Source of the DNA: Paenibacillus xylanilyticus
GTDB lineage: Bacteria > Bacillota > Bacilli > Paenibacillales > Paenibacillaceae
Length of the DNA: 64,000 bases
Direction: 5' to 3'
Assembly: GCF_009664365.1 (NCBI RefSeq)
Contig: NZ_CP044310.1
Location: 6,325,501-6,389,500, forward strand
Shown here: positions 17,214 to 25,457 of the stretch, one piece after another
Position numbering within the stretch: position 1 is the stretch's first letter
Layout of the letters: the number at the start of each line of letters is the position of its first letter
Translations under genes and position numbers: made by a program
The notes under the pieces: model-generated
What the model saw: only the letters and a program-made list of their open reading frames with translations
The model's database searches: none
Told to the model about the DNA's origin: nothing

Positions 17214-18338
17214 TTAAGCCAGAATTCCTTGCAGGTATTCCGTTAGCGTCTCTGCTGCCCGGCGGTGGGATAACTCACCCGGATGAGTCCGAGCCCCAAT
17301 CGTCTCTTCCGTTGTATCCGGGAGCTGCAGGACGGATACCTTTCGGTCGCCTGTCCGCTTCGTATAACGATCCACTGCACGATAGATGGCAGGCATCATG
17401 GGAAAACCAAGCATGCCATAGGCCCAGACAAGCTGAGCCTTCGGATTATTCTTGCGGAGTTTGACCAGAAACCGGTCTACCGCATTCTCAAAAGCGGTCA
17501 AGTCCTCTTCATGATAGCTCCCGTCTTCGTTTAAACGCTGCTTATGTACCTTTCCAGTTACGGGATCTCTCCATTCCGGTGTCTGGAAGGCACCTCCATC
17601 GTTGCTTCCCAGGTTGATCACAACCACGTCCGGCTGCCAGGACTCAAAATCATGCGGGTCCCCGGCTCCGATTGCCTGGTTATTCTCACCCGTGAGCAAT
17701 CCGCAGACTTGTTCATAATAATCAGGAATGTTATTGTTCGGGTTATTGTCCCAGCTGGTAAGTACACCCCAACCACTCTGGGATATTACTCTGTAGTCTG
17801 CGTTCATTGCCTCTGCTGTCATGTACGTATAGTTATGTATCGCGCTGAACCACATTGGAATCCAGTCTTCTTCCGCTCTGGCCCCTATTGCACCTTCTCC
17901 AGATGTGATGCTATCCCCAATAAACTCAATCTTGTACGGCTTCTCTTCCACAGGCAGGAATGCACCATCCGACTTCAAGGCATGGAACTGCAATAAGCAG
18001 CCAGGGTCTGCGCTCATGGCCTGCACATCCTTGACGATGCGTACGTTCTTCACTGTACCTTCGCTCATGCCCCGGAAGATACAGATCCAATACCGTTCTG
18101 CTGTGACCATCTGCCTGCTTACAGGAACTCCATTGATCAGGATACTGATCCACGGTTCATGGATATCATAGTCCGACTCCACTTCCACCCAGAGTTCAGA
18201 TCCTGTGACTTGGAGTTCAATGGCGCTGCCTGTCCAAAATAACGTCAGCGGTGCCCGCTGCTCTGTTGTCCTGCCATGTACCTTCAGATTCTGTATCTCA
18301 GACAGAACGTGCACCTGTAACTTGTCACTCTCTTTCAC
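17214..18338 (-). CDS. SGNH/GDSL hydrolase, CE2-like carbohydrate esterase
   Basis: A 374-residue cytosolic-looking protein (no signal peptide). An N-terminal beta-sandwich (about 10-125) precedes an SGNH hydrolase domain. Block I GDSITSGEG carries the nucleophile Ser, block III is NLGSNDG, and the C-terminal catalytic His is in the THPGELSH segment. The Asp normally three residues before the His is absent, which matches CE2 esterases working with a Ser-His dyad. It probably deacetylates plant-derived oligosaccharides. The start is GTG, preceded by GAGGAGGA. Substrate specificity is inferred. Confidence 0.82.
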   Translation of the reverse strand: MKESDKLQVHVLSEIQNLKVHGRTTEQRAPLTLFWTGSAIELQVTGSELWVEVESDYDIHEPWISILINGVPVSRQMVTAERYWICIFRGMSEGTVKNVRIVKDVQAMSADPGCLLQFHALKSDGAFLPVEEKPYKIEFIGDSITSGEGAIGARAEEDWIPMWFSAIHNYTYMTAEAMNADYRVISQSGWGVLTSWDNNPNNNIPDYYEQVCGLLTGENNQAIGAGDPHDFESWQPDVVVINLGSNDGGAFQTPEWRDPVTGKVHKQRLNEDGSYHEEDLTAFENAVDRFLVKLRKNNPKAQLVWAYGMLGFPMMPAIYRAVDRYTKRTGDRKVSVLQLPDTTEETIGARTHPGELSHRRAAETLTEYLQGILA

Positions 18339-18365
18339 CCTGTATTCCTCCTCTACGAATAATAA

Positions 18366-18734
18366 TTAATCCAAGCCATGCAGGATATGAAGCGCTTCCT
18401 CTTTTGTTTTTACGAAGAACACATGCTTGCCATTATTGCACTCATAAATGAAATCCTTCAGACTTTTGCTGCTGTAGCCGTCAAAATCACCAACGATGGC
18501 AAGCTTCACCTGGTAATTAACGTACTTTTGCAGAATTTCGCCGGCCAGCTTCGTTTTCAGATCGAAGAATTCTTCCGTAATGTTGGATTTGTCGATAATC
18601 ATCTTGTATGCCTCGTTCAGGTAATTTACCGACGCCATCAGATCCAGTGCATCTTGCACTTTGCTGATGACGATGTCGTTACTCTCAATAATAGCAACCT
18701 TGGAGTTGCCCTGTTGATCGATTGTAATATCCAT
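18366..18734 (-). CDS. DUF4180-domain protein
   Basis: A 122-residue protein of the DUF4180 family, recognised from the IIESNDIVISKVQDALDLMA start and the KLAIVGDFDGYSSKSLKDFIYECNNG block near the C-terminus. The function of the family is unknown, although the fold is expected to be alpha/beta and cytoplasmic. AAGGAG lies 8 nt before the ATG at 18734; an ATG at 18752 is less well placed. It lies directly upstream of the CE2-like esterase gene (27-nt gap) and may be cotranscribed with it. Confidence 0.8.
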   Translation of the reverse strand: MDITIDQQGNSKVAIIESNDIVISKVQDALDLMASVNYLNEAYKMIIDKSNITEEFFDLKTKLAGEILQKYVNYQVKLAIVGDFDGYSSKSLKDFIYECNNGKHVFFVKTKEEALHILHGLD

Positions 18735-18952
18735 TTCACATGCTCCTTCCATATCTCATGTCCCTATACTATCTCGCATTTCCTTCGCAAAAAGCAATGT
18801 ATATTTCACAGCAATATGGAACATTTCGCTCCTCCAACATTCCTGGGTTTGCTTCTTATTTGTAATCACTCGCTGGAATTCCTCTGCTATAATGGATTTA
18901 TTTCCTATAAAAATTATATTTCGCGATTTGCCTAAGAAAGAGGGATGCTACC

Positions 18953-19570
18953 ATGGACATGAAGTGGCTCGATTGGGCTAAACAGATTCAGGCTATTGCT
19001 CAGACCGGTTTAACTTATGGCAAAGATGTATACGATATCGAACGCTACGAGGAATTAAGAAAGATTAGTGTGGATATCCTGGCTAACTACACTTCTGTAA
19101 ACAAGGAAAAGATAGCACTCACTTTCGCGAGTGATTCTGGATACGCAACGCCCAAAGTCGATATTCGAGGTGTTGTTTTCAAGGATAACAAAATCCTTTT
19201 GGTACAGGAAAAAATCGATGGTGCCTGGGCCTTGCCAGGGGGCTGGAGCGACATCGGTCTCTCTCCCTCGGAAGTAGCCGTGAAGGAAATCAAGGAAGAA
19301 TCCGGCTTCGATGTCGTGCCCTTGCGCCTGTTGGCCGTATTGGATAAGAAATTCCATGGCCATCCACCCGAACCTTATCATATCTACAAGATGTTTATTC
19401 GGTGCGAGATTACAGGTGGTACAGCTGAAACCGGTGTGGAAACCAGTGCAGTCCAGTTCTTCGACAGGCATGATCTGCCTGAGCTTTCGCTTGAAAGAAA
19501 TACAGCAGAGCAGGTGAAGACCATGTTTGAGTTTCTGGATCATCCCGCCAAAGAAGTCATTCTGGATTAA
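18953..19570 (+). CDS. Nudix hydrolase with N-terminal Nudix_N domain
   Basis: A 205-residue protein. The first ~60 residues form a helical Nudix_N-type domain. The Nudix fold follows, with the box starting GGWSDIG near 96 and ending KEIKEESGF near 119, containing all the metal-binding glutamates. It hydrolyses a nucleoside diphosphate linked to another group; the N-terminal domain is typical of enzymes acting on ADP-ribose or related sugars, but the substrate cannot be fixed. GAGGGA precedes the ATG. Monocistronic, followed by a hairpin shared with the convergent kinase gene. Confidence 0.9.
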   Translation: MDMKWLDWAKQIQAIAQTGLTYGKDVYDIERYEELRKISVDILANYTSVNKEKIALTFASDSGYATPKVDIRGVVFKDNKILLVQEKIDGAWALPGGWSDIGLSPSEVAVKEIKEESGFDVVPLRLLAVLDKKFHGHPPEPYHIYKMFIRCEITGGTAETGVETSAVQFFDRHDLPELSLERNTAEQVKTMFEFLDHPAKEVILD

Positions 19571-19586
19571 AGTCGAACACGCCAAA

Positions 19587-19624
19587 TAGCGACTCTCCCA
19601 CGCGAAGGGTACAGTCGCTACTCT
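19587..19624. terminator. Hairpin between convergent genes
   Basis: TAGCGACT (19587-19594) pairs with AGTCGCTA (19613-19620), followed by CTCTTTCTGTTT on the plus strand. Probable terminator for the Nudix gene, weaker in the other direction. Confidence 0.55.
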
Positions 19625-19633
19625 TTCTGTTTA

Positions 19634-20956
19634 TCACAGATTATGATCTGGAGGAATCGTGTTCTCGAGTTCCGCACCTTTGATCAGGTTCCTTTTGGGA
19701 ATCAACACATCAAAGGCGGTCCCTTGCCCGCTTTGATCTGCAAAATCCACCGTGATATGTCCCTCCAAGGACTGGACAATATCTCGAACATGGGACAGAC
19801 CGATTCCAGTTGCGGCAATGCCTGCCTGATTGAATTTCGTCGTATAGCCAGGCTCGAAAATTATATTTCGCTTGGCTTCAGGTATTCCTTTGCCCGAATC
19901 GATGACTGCAAAATGTACATCCTCATCCTGTTCATATACCTGTATGCGAATAGTCCCTTCGAGCTCGATCACTTCCACAGCATTGGCGATCAGATTGTTC
20001 ATTACCGTTAAGAGTGGAATGTAAAAAGGCGACTCACAATCATACTGCTGCTCCATTTGAATGTGTATTCTTTTATCCAGCATCTCAGCGTATTTAAGAT
20101 TGCCCTTCACGGCAAAATTCAGAATCTCCGACAGGCTCATGTTGACTGCCTTCTCACTGTCATATAGTTTCAGCAGTCCGGCCAGGATGCGCTGCGAGTC
20201 TTTCTTCACCTCATGGATCTGCTGAGCAATCCCCAGTGTCCGCTGACTGTATTGATTCATGTCCTGTTCCCTAAGATCCCGATATAGGTCGTAGCTATCC
20301 GCCGTTATGTCTTCGATTGTCTTCATGGCCTTTTTCAGATAGAAGACCTCGCCGTAGAGACCGGAGTTTACATTGAGCATTTGCTCCATCCGCTTCTCCT
20401 GCTCCGCATGCATGAGCCTCATCTGTCTTACTGCGATACTGTTATACAAACCGCTGATGAAATAACTTCGCAGCCCACCGACAACAAGCAGATACAGCCA
20501 TTCTCTCATATCGAAGATGCTGGTCCCATTCAATACACCGCGAATGAAAAGCTCAATGAGATTGGAGGAAAAATCCACACATGTAATTAAGCCACCCAGG
20601 AGCAGTGGCTGAATTTCGTGAAACCTGTTCTTGAACTTGCTAAGACCATAAGAGAAGGCAATATAATAGATGCCCGCTCCAATGTTGTCATGCAAACTTT
20701 CCAGGACCGACATCGAGTTCACATCGTACAGTAAATCTATGGATTGCACGATAAAGCTCACGATCCCCGTCAGAATCCCCGTCTTCACATAAGACAGATG
20801 CGGCATGATCATAAGCAGGAACAATAGAATGCTTACGCCCAGGCCGATTCGAAAATAGTCTTCCTGAAAAGGATTGATCTTAAATTGCGCACCAATGGCT
20901 GTAGCCAGGGCGACTGCCGTCATTTGTACATTCTCATTTTTAAGCCAATTACGCAT
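19634..20956 (-). CDS. Membrane sensor histidine kinase, GlnK/YcbA-like
   Basis: A 440-residue kinase with about six membrane segments in the first ~185 residues and a coiled linker. The phosphoacceptor region has the IHEVKKDSQRI pattern of the SpoOB/GlnK-type family. The GHKL ATPase shows the N box NLIANAVEV, G1 DSGKGIP and G2 TGIGLSHVR. It resembles B. subtilis GlnK (YcbA), which senses glutamine with the response regulator GlnL. No response regulator or glutamine transporter is adjacent, so it is an orphan here and its signal is unknown. Confidence 0.82.
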   Translation of the reverse strand: MRNWLKNENVQMTAVALATAIGAQFKINPFQEDYFRIGLGVSILLFLLMIMPHLSYVKTGILTGIVSFIVQSIDLLYDVNSMSVLESLHDNIGAGIYYIAFSYGLSKFKNRFHEIQPLLLGGLITCVDFSSNLIELFIRGVLNGTSIFDMREWLYLLVVGGLRSYFISGLYNSIAVRQMRLMHAEQEKRMEQMLNVNSGLYGEVFYLKKAMKTIEDITADSYDLYRDLREQDMNQYSQRTLGIAQQIHEVKKDSQRILAGLLKLYDSEKAVNMSLSEILNFAVKGNLKYAEMLDKRIHIQMEQQYDCESPFYIPLLTVMNNLIANAVEVIELEGTIRIQVYEQDEDVHFAVIDSGKGIPEAKRNIIFEPGYTTKFNQAGIAATGIGLSHVRDIVQSLEGHITVDFADQSGQGTAFDVLIPKRNLIKGAELENTIPPDHNL

Positions 20957-21080
20957 ATCTTTCTCCTACTGTGAACTGGATCCGTATTGATCACTCGTGC
21001 TGTATTTCTGATGCCCTTGTACTAGCATACACATTTTCTATATGAATTAGTTAAGGTAGCGGCTTTCGTTACTTGCCCAT

Positions 21081-21105
21081 AAAAAAAGCAGCCCTCGGGG
21101 CCGCT
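21081..21105 (-). terminator. Intrinsic terminator of the FlgB-like gene
   Basis: AGCGGCCC and GGGCTGCT form an 8-bp GC-rich stem (one G·U) with a 3-nt loop, followed by seven T on the minus strand. Confidence 0.8.
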
Positions 21106-21114
21106 GGACATTCT

Positions 21115-21525
21115 TCATTTCAAGCTCTGCAGAATGTTTTTCATTTTGTTGTAATGCCCGCTTACCCGGTCAACCATGTAGTTATACATGAGCTGGTTCT
21201 CCGACAGGTTCGCCATTTCGGCATCAATGTCCACATTATTGCCGTTGTTGTTCATCGTTGTTTCGTTGTTCTCCACAATCCGGTATGGAACGACAGAAGA
21301 ATTGAGGTCTTTGGCAGGCAGATGCTTCGGATGTGTCCGGTGCATATCCAGCTCCCTGCTTGTACCATTTTCAACGATACGTCTCAGTGCTTCTTCAAAC
21401 TCCACCGATTTCTTTTTGTAATTGGGTGTGTCTGCATTGGCAATATTGTCAGTGGTGACCTTGTGCTGCACGTTCAGCACTTGCAAAAGAGATTCATTGC
21501 GTCTTGACGTGTTGGTTTCAATCAC
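21115..21525 (-). CDS. flgB: Orphan flagellar basal-body rod protein FlgB
   Basis: A 136-residue protein with the rod-protein N-terminal signature VTTDNIANADTPNYKKKSVEFE and the C-terminal helical region ending NILQSLK; length and pattern match FlgB, a proximal rod subunit. It is exported by the flagellar type III apparatus. In Bacillales flgB normally heads the flgB-flgC-fliE operon; here it is monocistronic with its own terminator between a kinase and a MarR gene. It may be a second copy or a relocated one. The start codon is GTG, preceded by AAGGAG. Confidence 0.85.
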   Translation of the reverse strand: MIETNTSRRNESLLQVLNVQHKVTTDNIANADTPNYKKKSVEFEEALRRIVENGTSRELDMHRTHPKHLPAKDLNSSVVPYRIVENNETTMNNNGNNVDIDAEMANLSENQLMYNYMVDRVSGHYNKMKNILQSLK

Positions 21526-21633
21526 GGCTCAGTCTCCTTCAGAGCATAATGGTGCAGTCCCACTTATCATAAGAAAAAAAGTTGCCCTCTGTCAACATTC
21601 ACTCAATTCTTACATATAAAACTTAACACAACA

Positions 21634-22047
21634 TTAGCGATTCAGCTTTTCAAAAATCTCCGCTAACTTCTCCCGGTCCTGTGCAGTTAGCTTTTCAAAT
21701 AACGCTCTGCGCAGCTTTTGTCCCTCCATGGATGCTCTGCTAAGAACTTCGGAGCCATCCTCGGTGATATCCAGGTAACTATTGCGGCGATCGGATTCAT
21801 CAACGACCCTGACAGCCAGTTTCTTTCCGACGAGCTTGTCGGATAAATAACTGAGAGTTGGCGGGGTAAGCCCCAGTACTTTCGCAATATCCGAAGGTCG
21901 ACTTTTTCCGTTTTGCTTCAAATGGGAAAGCACAAGCACATGAGATACGCCCAGGTCCTCATTAAATGATTTGTTCCACTGTATAATCAACTTGTTGGTG
22001 AAGGTATCCATATTGTGTATGATTTCAAAAATTGTTTTCTCTTCCAT
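21634..22047 (-). CDS. MarR-family transcriptional regulator
   Basis: A 137-residue winged-helix regulator. The central wHTH (about 45-100) includes RPSDIAKVLGLTPPTLSYLSDKL and the wing DESDRRNSYLDITEDG, the classic MarR D-x-R-x-x motif. GAGGAGG precedes the ATG. It lies immediately downstream of two SDR genes in the same direction, separated by a terminator-like hairpin, and probably represses a nearby enzyme operon in response to a small aromatic or oxidant. The ligand is unknown. Confidence 0.88.
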   Translation of the reverse strand: MEEKTIFEIIHNMDTFTNKLIIQWNKSFNEDLGVSHVLVLSHLKQNGKSRPSDIAKVLGLTPPTLSYLSDKLVGKKLAVRVVDESDRRNSYLDITEDGSEVLSRASMEGQKLRRALFEKLTAQDREKLAEIFEKLNR

Positions 22048-22061
22048 AACTGCCTCCTCAT

Positions 22062-22097
22062 AAAAAAGACAGCCCCTAATGAAAATTAAGAGCTGTC
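22062..22097 (-). terminator. Intrinsic terminator after the first SDR gene
   Basis: GACAGC (22068-22073) pairs with GCTGTC (22092-22097), extended by a TTAAT/ATTAG inner helix. Six T follow on the minus strand. Confidence 0.8.
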
Positions 22098-22110
22098 ATT
22101 ATTCTACACA

Positions 22111-22845
22111 CTATTGTGCGGAGTATCCACCATCAATGACCAGCTCGGAGCCGGTAATATAGGAGGAATCATCGGAAGCCAGGAACAGTGCCGCTTTGGC
22201 AATATCCATAGCTTGACCCAAACGCTGTAGAGGCGTTGCCTGAATCAGCCGACCAAGCAGTTCTTGGGACGTGCTCAGGGATTGGGTCATAGGCGTTTCG
22301 ATAATCCCTGGGAAAAGAGCATTGACACGAATGCCCTGACGTCCGAATGTCGTAGCCGCTGCTTTGGACAACGCACGTACCGCGCCCTTCGACGCCGAGT
22401 AGTGATTGAAGCCCTGTCCAATCATTGCAGTATACGAAGAAATATTAACGATGGAGCCTTTCTTCTGAGCGGCCATATATGGAGTCACATGCTTCATACC
22501 CGCAAACGGGCCAAATCCGTTAATGGAAAGCATCTTCTCCCAGTCCTGTGCGTTGATCTCCTCAAATGGTTTTTCGGATGAGATACCCGCATTGTTGACC
22601 AAGATATCTATTTTGTCAAATCGCTCGTTGACGACCTTCGCCAGTGCCTCCCAGTTCTCGTCTGACGCCACGTTTAATTTCATTCCATATACATTCTGCT
22701 TCTGGCTAGCTGTCTCCAGCGCTGCCTCATTAATATCTGCTGCAATCACGATGGCACCTTCCTGTGCAAAAAGATCCACCATGCACTCGCCAATGCCTGA
22801 AGCTCCGCCTGTAATAATAGCTACTTTACCTTCCAATTTTCTCAT
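22111..22845 (-). CDS. SDR-family NAD(P)-dependent oxidoreductase
   Basis: A 244-residue classical short-chain dehydrogenase. The Rossmann motif TGGASGIG is at about 12-19, NNAGIS near 88, a Ser near 138 and YSASKGA (catalytic Tyr-x-x-x-Lys) near 151-155. The C-terminus ENDS with TGSELVIDGGYSAQ as in glucose-1-dehydrogenase and 3-oxoacyl-ACP reductase-like enzymes. The substrate is unknown. GAGGAGC precedes the ATG. It follows a second SDR gene by 62 nt and probably shares its transcript. Confidence 0.88.
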   Translation of the reverse strand: MRKLEGKVAIITGGASGIGECMVDLFAQEGAIVIAADINEAALETASQKQNVYGMKLNVASDENWEALAKVVNERFDKIDILVNNAGISSEKPFEEINAQDWEKMLSINGFGPFAGMKHVTPYMAAQKKGSIVNISSYTAMIGQGFNHYSASKGAVRALSKAAATTFGRQGIRVNALFPGIIETPMTQSLSTSQELLGRLIQATPLQRLGQAMDIAKAALFLASDDSSYITGSELVIDGGYSAQ

Positions 22846-22907
22846 GTCCGTTGCTCCTCACTTTGTTTTGAATGTTTGTTTATAGGAATAAAGCCAGCAA
22901 TGAAGGC

Positions 22908-23708
22908 TTATACGCTTTGCATAAATTGCTCAAAATCAGGAACCGTTGGATTAGCGATATAATGCCCGCCTTCCACCTGAATCGTCTGGCCGGTAATAAA
23001 TTTGGACTCGTCGGAAGCCAGGAATAGGACGGTATGTCCAATATCATCCGGTTCTCCGTGATAAGGCAGTGCATTATATTTTGCAAACATATTCAAGACG
23101 TCTTGTGGCATGTTATCCTGCGCTGCCGGTGTCAAAATCAGACCGGGTGCAACCGCATTACAACGAATGTTGTGCTTCCCGTATTGGGCTGCAATATACT
23201 TGGTAAGATTGACTACACCTGCTTTGGAAGCGCCATAAGCCACACGAACAGCATCACCGGTAAAGCCTGCCATGGATGCTGTATTGATGATGGAACCCCC
23301 GCCAGCACGGATCATATGAGGAATGGCAAATCTGCATCCCAGAAGTACACTCTTGAGGTTAACATTCATCAGTCGATCCCATTCATCCAGGTCTACATGA
23401 ACCACGTCCAAATCCTTCTTGAGGTTGGTCAAGCCCACATTGTTAAACAAGCATGTGAGCTTACCGTATCGCTGTGCCGTAAATTCAATTGCTTCTTGAA
23501 TTGAGGTTTCTTTTGCAGCATCAACAAATATGCCTACGGCATCGCCTCCTCGGAGCTGAATGTTTTTGGCAGCTTCTATAGCGCCATCGACATTAAAATC
23601 GGCAATGACGACTCTAGCACCTTCCGCAGCCATTAAGTTGGCTGCGGATAAGCCGATGCCAGAAGCTCCTCCGGTAACTAGCACAACCTTGTCCTTCATT
23701 CTGTCCAT
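22908..23708 (-). CDS. SDR-family NAD(P)-dependent oxidoreductase
   Basis: About 266 residues. The cofactor motif is TGGASGIG, then NNVGL, and the catalytic YGASKAG. It ends with TGQTIQVEGGHYIANP plus a ~15-residue tail. It is a paralogue of the next SDR gene but distinct (cofactor and tail regions differ). An open frame extends to 23834, but AAGGAG lies 10 nt before the ATG at 23708 and the upstream residues are not SDR-like. Two SDRs in tandem suggest successive oxidations of one substrate family. An inverted repeat lies upstream. Confidence 0.87.
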   Translation of the reverse strand: MDRMKDKVVLVTGGASGIGLSAANLMAAEGARVVIADFNVDGAIEAAKNIQLRGGDAVGIFVDAAKETSIQEAIEFTAQRYGKLTCLFNNVGLTNLKKDLDVVHVDLDEWDRLMNVNLKSVLLGCRFAIPHMIRAGGGSIINTASMAGFTGDAVRVAYGASKAGVVNLTKYIAAQYGKHNIRCNAVAPGLILTPAAQDNMPQDVLNMFAKYNALPYHGEPDDIGHTVLFLASDESKFITGQTIQVEGGHYIANPTVPDFEQFMQSV

Positions 23709-23759
23709 ATTCACCACGCTCCTTATATTTAAGAAACCTGTAATGGTTCTAAGATGATT

Positions 23760-23796
23760 ATTATTTAGATATATAACTATTTGATGTCTAAATAAT
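23760..23796. promoter_or_regulatory. Inverted repeat upstream of the SDR genes, possible operator
   Basis: ATTATTTAGA (23760-23769) and TCTAAATAAT (23787-23796) are perfect 10-bp inverted arms separated by 17 nt, about 50 nt before the SDR start. It could bind the MarR protein encoded downstream; that link is inference. Confidence 0.45.
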
Positions 23797-23854
23797 AGCA
23801 CCAGACTATCCGATATGCAATGGCATGGATACATTTAACTTATTTTGGTTATCG

Positions 23855-23912
23855 CAAAAACGAAAACACCCTGTCCAACGCTCTCATTTGGAATGAAAGG
23901 GTCAAACAGGGT
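23855..23912 (-). terminator. Intrinsic terminator of the TPR-SUKH gene
   Basis: ACCCTGT (23868-23874) pairs with ACAGGGT (23906-23912) around an inner CTCTCATT/AATGAAAG helix. A T-rich tail follows on the minus strand. Confidence 0.7.
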
Positions 23913-23926
23913 ATGGGTAGACTAAC

Positions 23927-24895
23927 TTAAATTGAATTAGACAAGTCAGGACGGCGATTGTCCTCATTGACCAGACTACGGACAAAGGTATCAAAATCGG
24001 GAGCAATCCAGGTGATCTTATAGTTGTTCCCCTTATCCACATGAACAACCTCAGGCTCACCCGCATTATCCGATGCACGGTAATCCAGCATAACGATCTC
24101 AGCGTCCGATGGGCACTTACATAGAACCACACCAATCTCCGGATAGCCATTTTGCTCAATGATCCATCTGCTGCCTTCTTCACCGCACAGGGAATGCTTT
24201 TTCTCCTGGCCGATGCCCAGCATGCCCGAGATCTCAATGAGTCTCTTCTCTGCAGCCCCAGCTTCGCTGACTGGAACATATCGATAACGAGGGATCCCAC
24301 CATTATGTAATTTCATCATGTCGACATAAGCTCTAGGCAATTTGAAAACGAGCCGCTCCTCTACCGACTCGACCTGGTCGTCCGTAGGTGAAGGCAGAAT
24401 CCAGTTCTGCACAGCTTCGGCATTGTCATCCCAGAAATCCGTGGAATTCGGATCACTAACACTGGGCTGCTCCATGGAGATTGCCGGGACGGATTGAGCC
24501 GTCTCCTGAGTTGTCACTTGAGTTATTTCCTCAGCAGGCTTCTCGGCTGTCTTACTGCGAATCCATTCGAGAAACTCCTGTGTATCTTCATCTCCCGGAT
24601 ACAGCCGGTCTGCTGTTTCAAAAGCCTCACGTGCCTTCTCATATTGCTCCAGGTAATAATATGCCAGACCAATGCGATAATGCCACAAGGGGTCGTCCTG
24701 ACCCTCTTCGGAAACCGTCAGAAATTGTTCAACTGCCTCTTCGTAACGCTCCAGGTTGTTCAGCGCTCTACCCAAATGACCGATTAGCTCATAGTCGCGC
24801 TCTTCCACATCGATGGCTGTAATCGCATCCACAATCTCTTCGAATTCATCCTGTTCATGCCACTCTTCCAGCTGCTCCAATAACTCTTCTCTCAT
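23927..24895 (-). CDS. TPR plus SMI1/KNR4 (SUKH) domain protein
   Basis: About 322 residues, acidic. The N-terminal third has TPR-like repeats (YELIGHLGRALNNLERYEEAVEQF and WHYRIGLAYYYLEQYEKAREAF). A low-complexity linker rich in T, Q and E follows. The C-terminal ~150 residues match the SMI1/KNR4 fold (PRAYVDMMKLHNGG, then GVVLCKCPSDAEIVMLDY). SUKH proteins are often immunity proteins against polymorphic toxins, but many are housekeeping. No toxin gene adjoins it. GGGAGG supports the ATG at 24895. Confidence 0.82.
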   Translation of the reverse strand: MREELLEQLEEWHEQDEFEEIVDAITAIDVEERDYELIGHLGRALNNLERYEEAVEQFLTVSEEGQDDPLWHYRIGLAYYYLEQYEKAREAFETADRLYPGDEDTQEFLEWIRSKTAEKPAEEITQVTTQETAQSVPAISMEQPSVSDPNSTDFWDDNAEAVQNWILPSPTDDQVESVEERLVFKLPRAYVDMMKLHNGGIPRYRYVPVSEAGAAEKRLIEISGMLGIGQEKKHSLCGEEGSRWIIEQNGYPEIGVVLCKCPSDAEIVMLDYRASDNAGEPEVVHVDKGNNYKITWIAPDFDTFVRSLVNEDNRRPDLSNSI

Positions 24896-25457
24896 CCTTC
24901 GTACCTCCCTGATCATTCGCTCGATATCCCTTGCTGAAAATTATACCATTTATCAGATTGCCTTCTCCAGCAATGCCATTCCTGACTAATATTCAAGTTG
25001 GCCTTATGCCATATTCAGCACAAGCGAATAGGTTGTGAAGATCCATGAGTTTGCCAGATCGGCTGCTGCATCTCTACTAACCCGCACAGAGGGTTTTAGC
25101 TCCTGCACATCATCCGTTGAAGGCCCACGCTCCGCGATAAGGGAAGCTGATTCCTTCGTTTTTTATGAAAAAACCAGAGATTTTATCATCCAAGTTCATT
25201 GTTATGGAGTATACAAAATGGGGGTGGTAATGGAGCTTTTCCTGCCCAGTAAAGACCTTTGAATTCCTCTGGTGTTACCAGAAACTTAAGCTTATAAAAT
25301 CCACTGTGTTTCAAGCGATCCATGGTTACCACCCCCAAGTATGATGTCATACTACTGAATGAATGCAATTCTTCCAATGGTTATGAAACAGGTCGGTTAC
25401 CCTTTCCACGTATCCGGTCTATTTTCCTGCTTCACCTTAAGAATACTACTCGTTACT
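24896..25457. other. Gene-poor stretch with a 123-bp inverted-repeat-bounded segment
   Basis: No convincing gene over about 560 bp. TGGGGGTGGTAATGG (25219-25233) and CCATGGTTACCACCCCCA (25320-25337) are near-perfect inverted copies that bound an AT-rich core with a small GGTGTTACC...GGTAAC-like inner repeat. A 45-63-codon minus-strand frame inside shows no known family. It could be a relic of a small mobile element or a structured RNA. Confidence 0.35.

Noticed and set aside
25186..25377. 63-codon minus-strand frame
   Set aside because: Spans the inverted-repeat-bounded segment, no family, start not well supported; kept only as part of that region.
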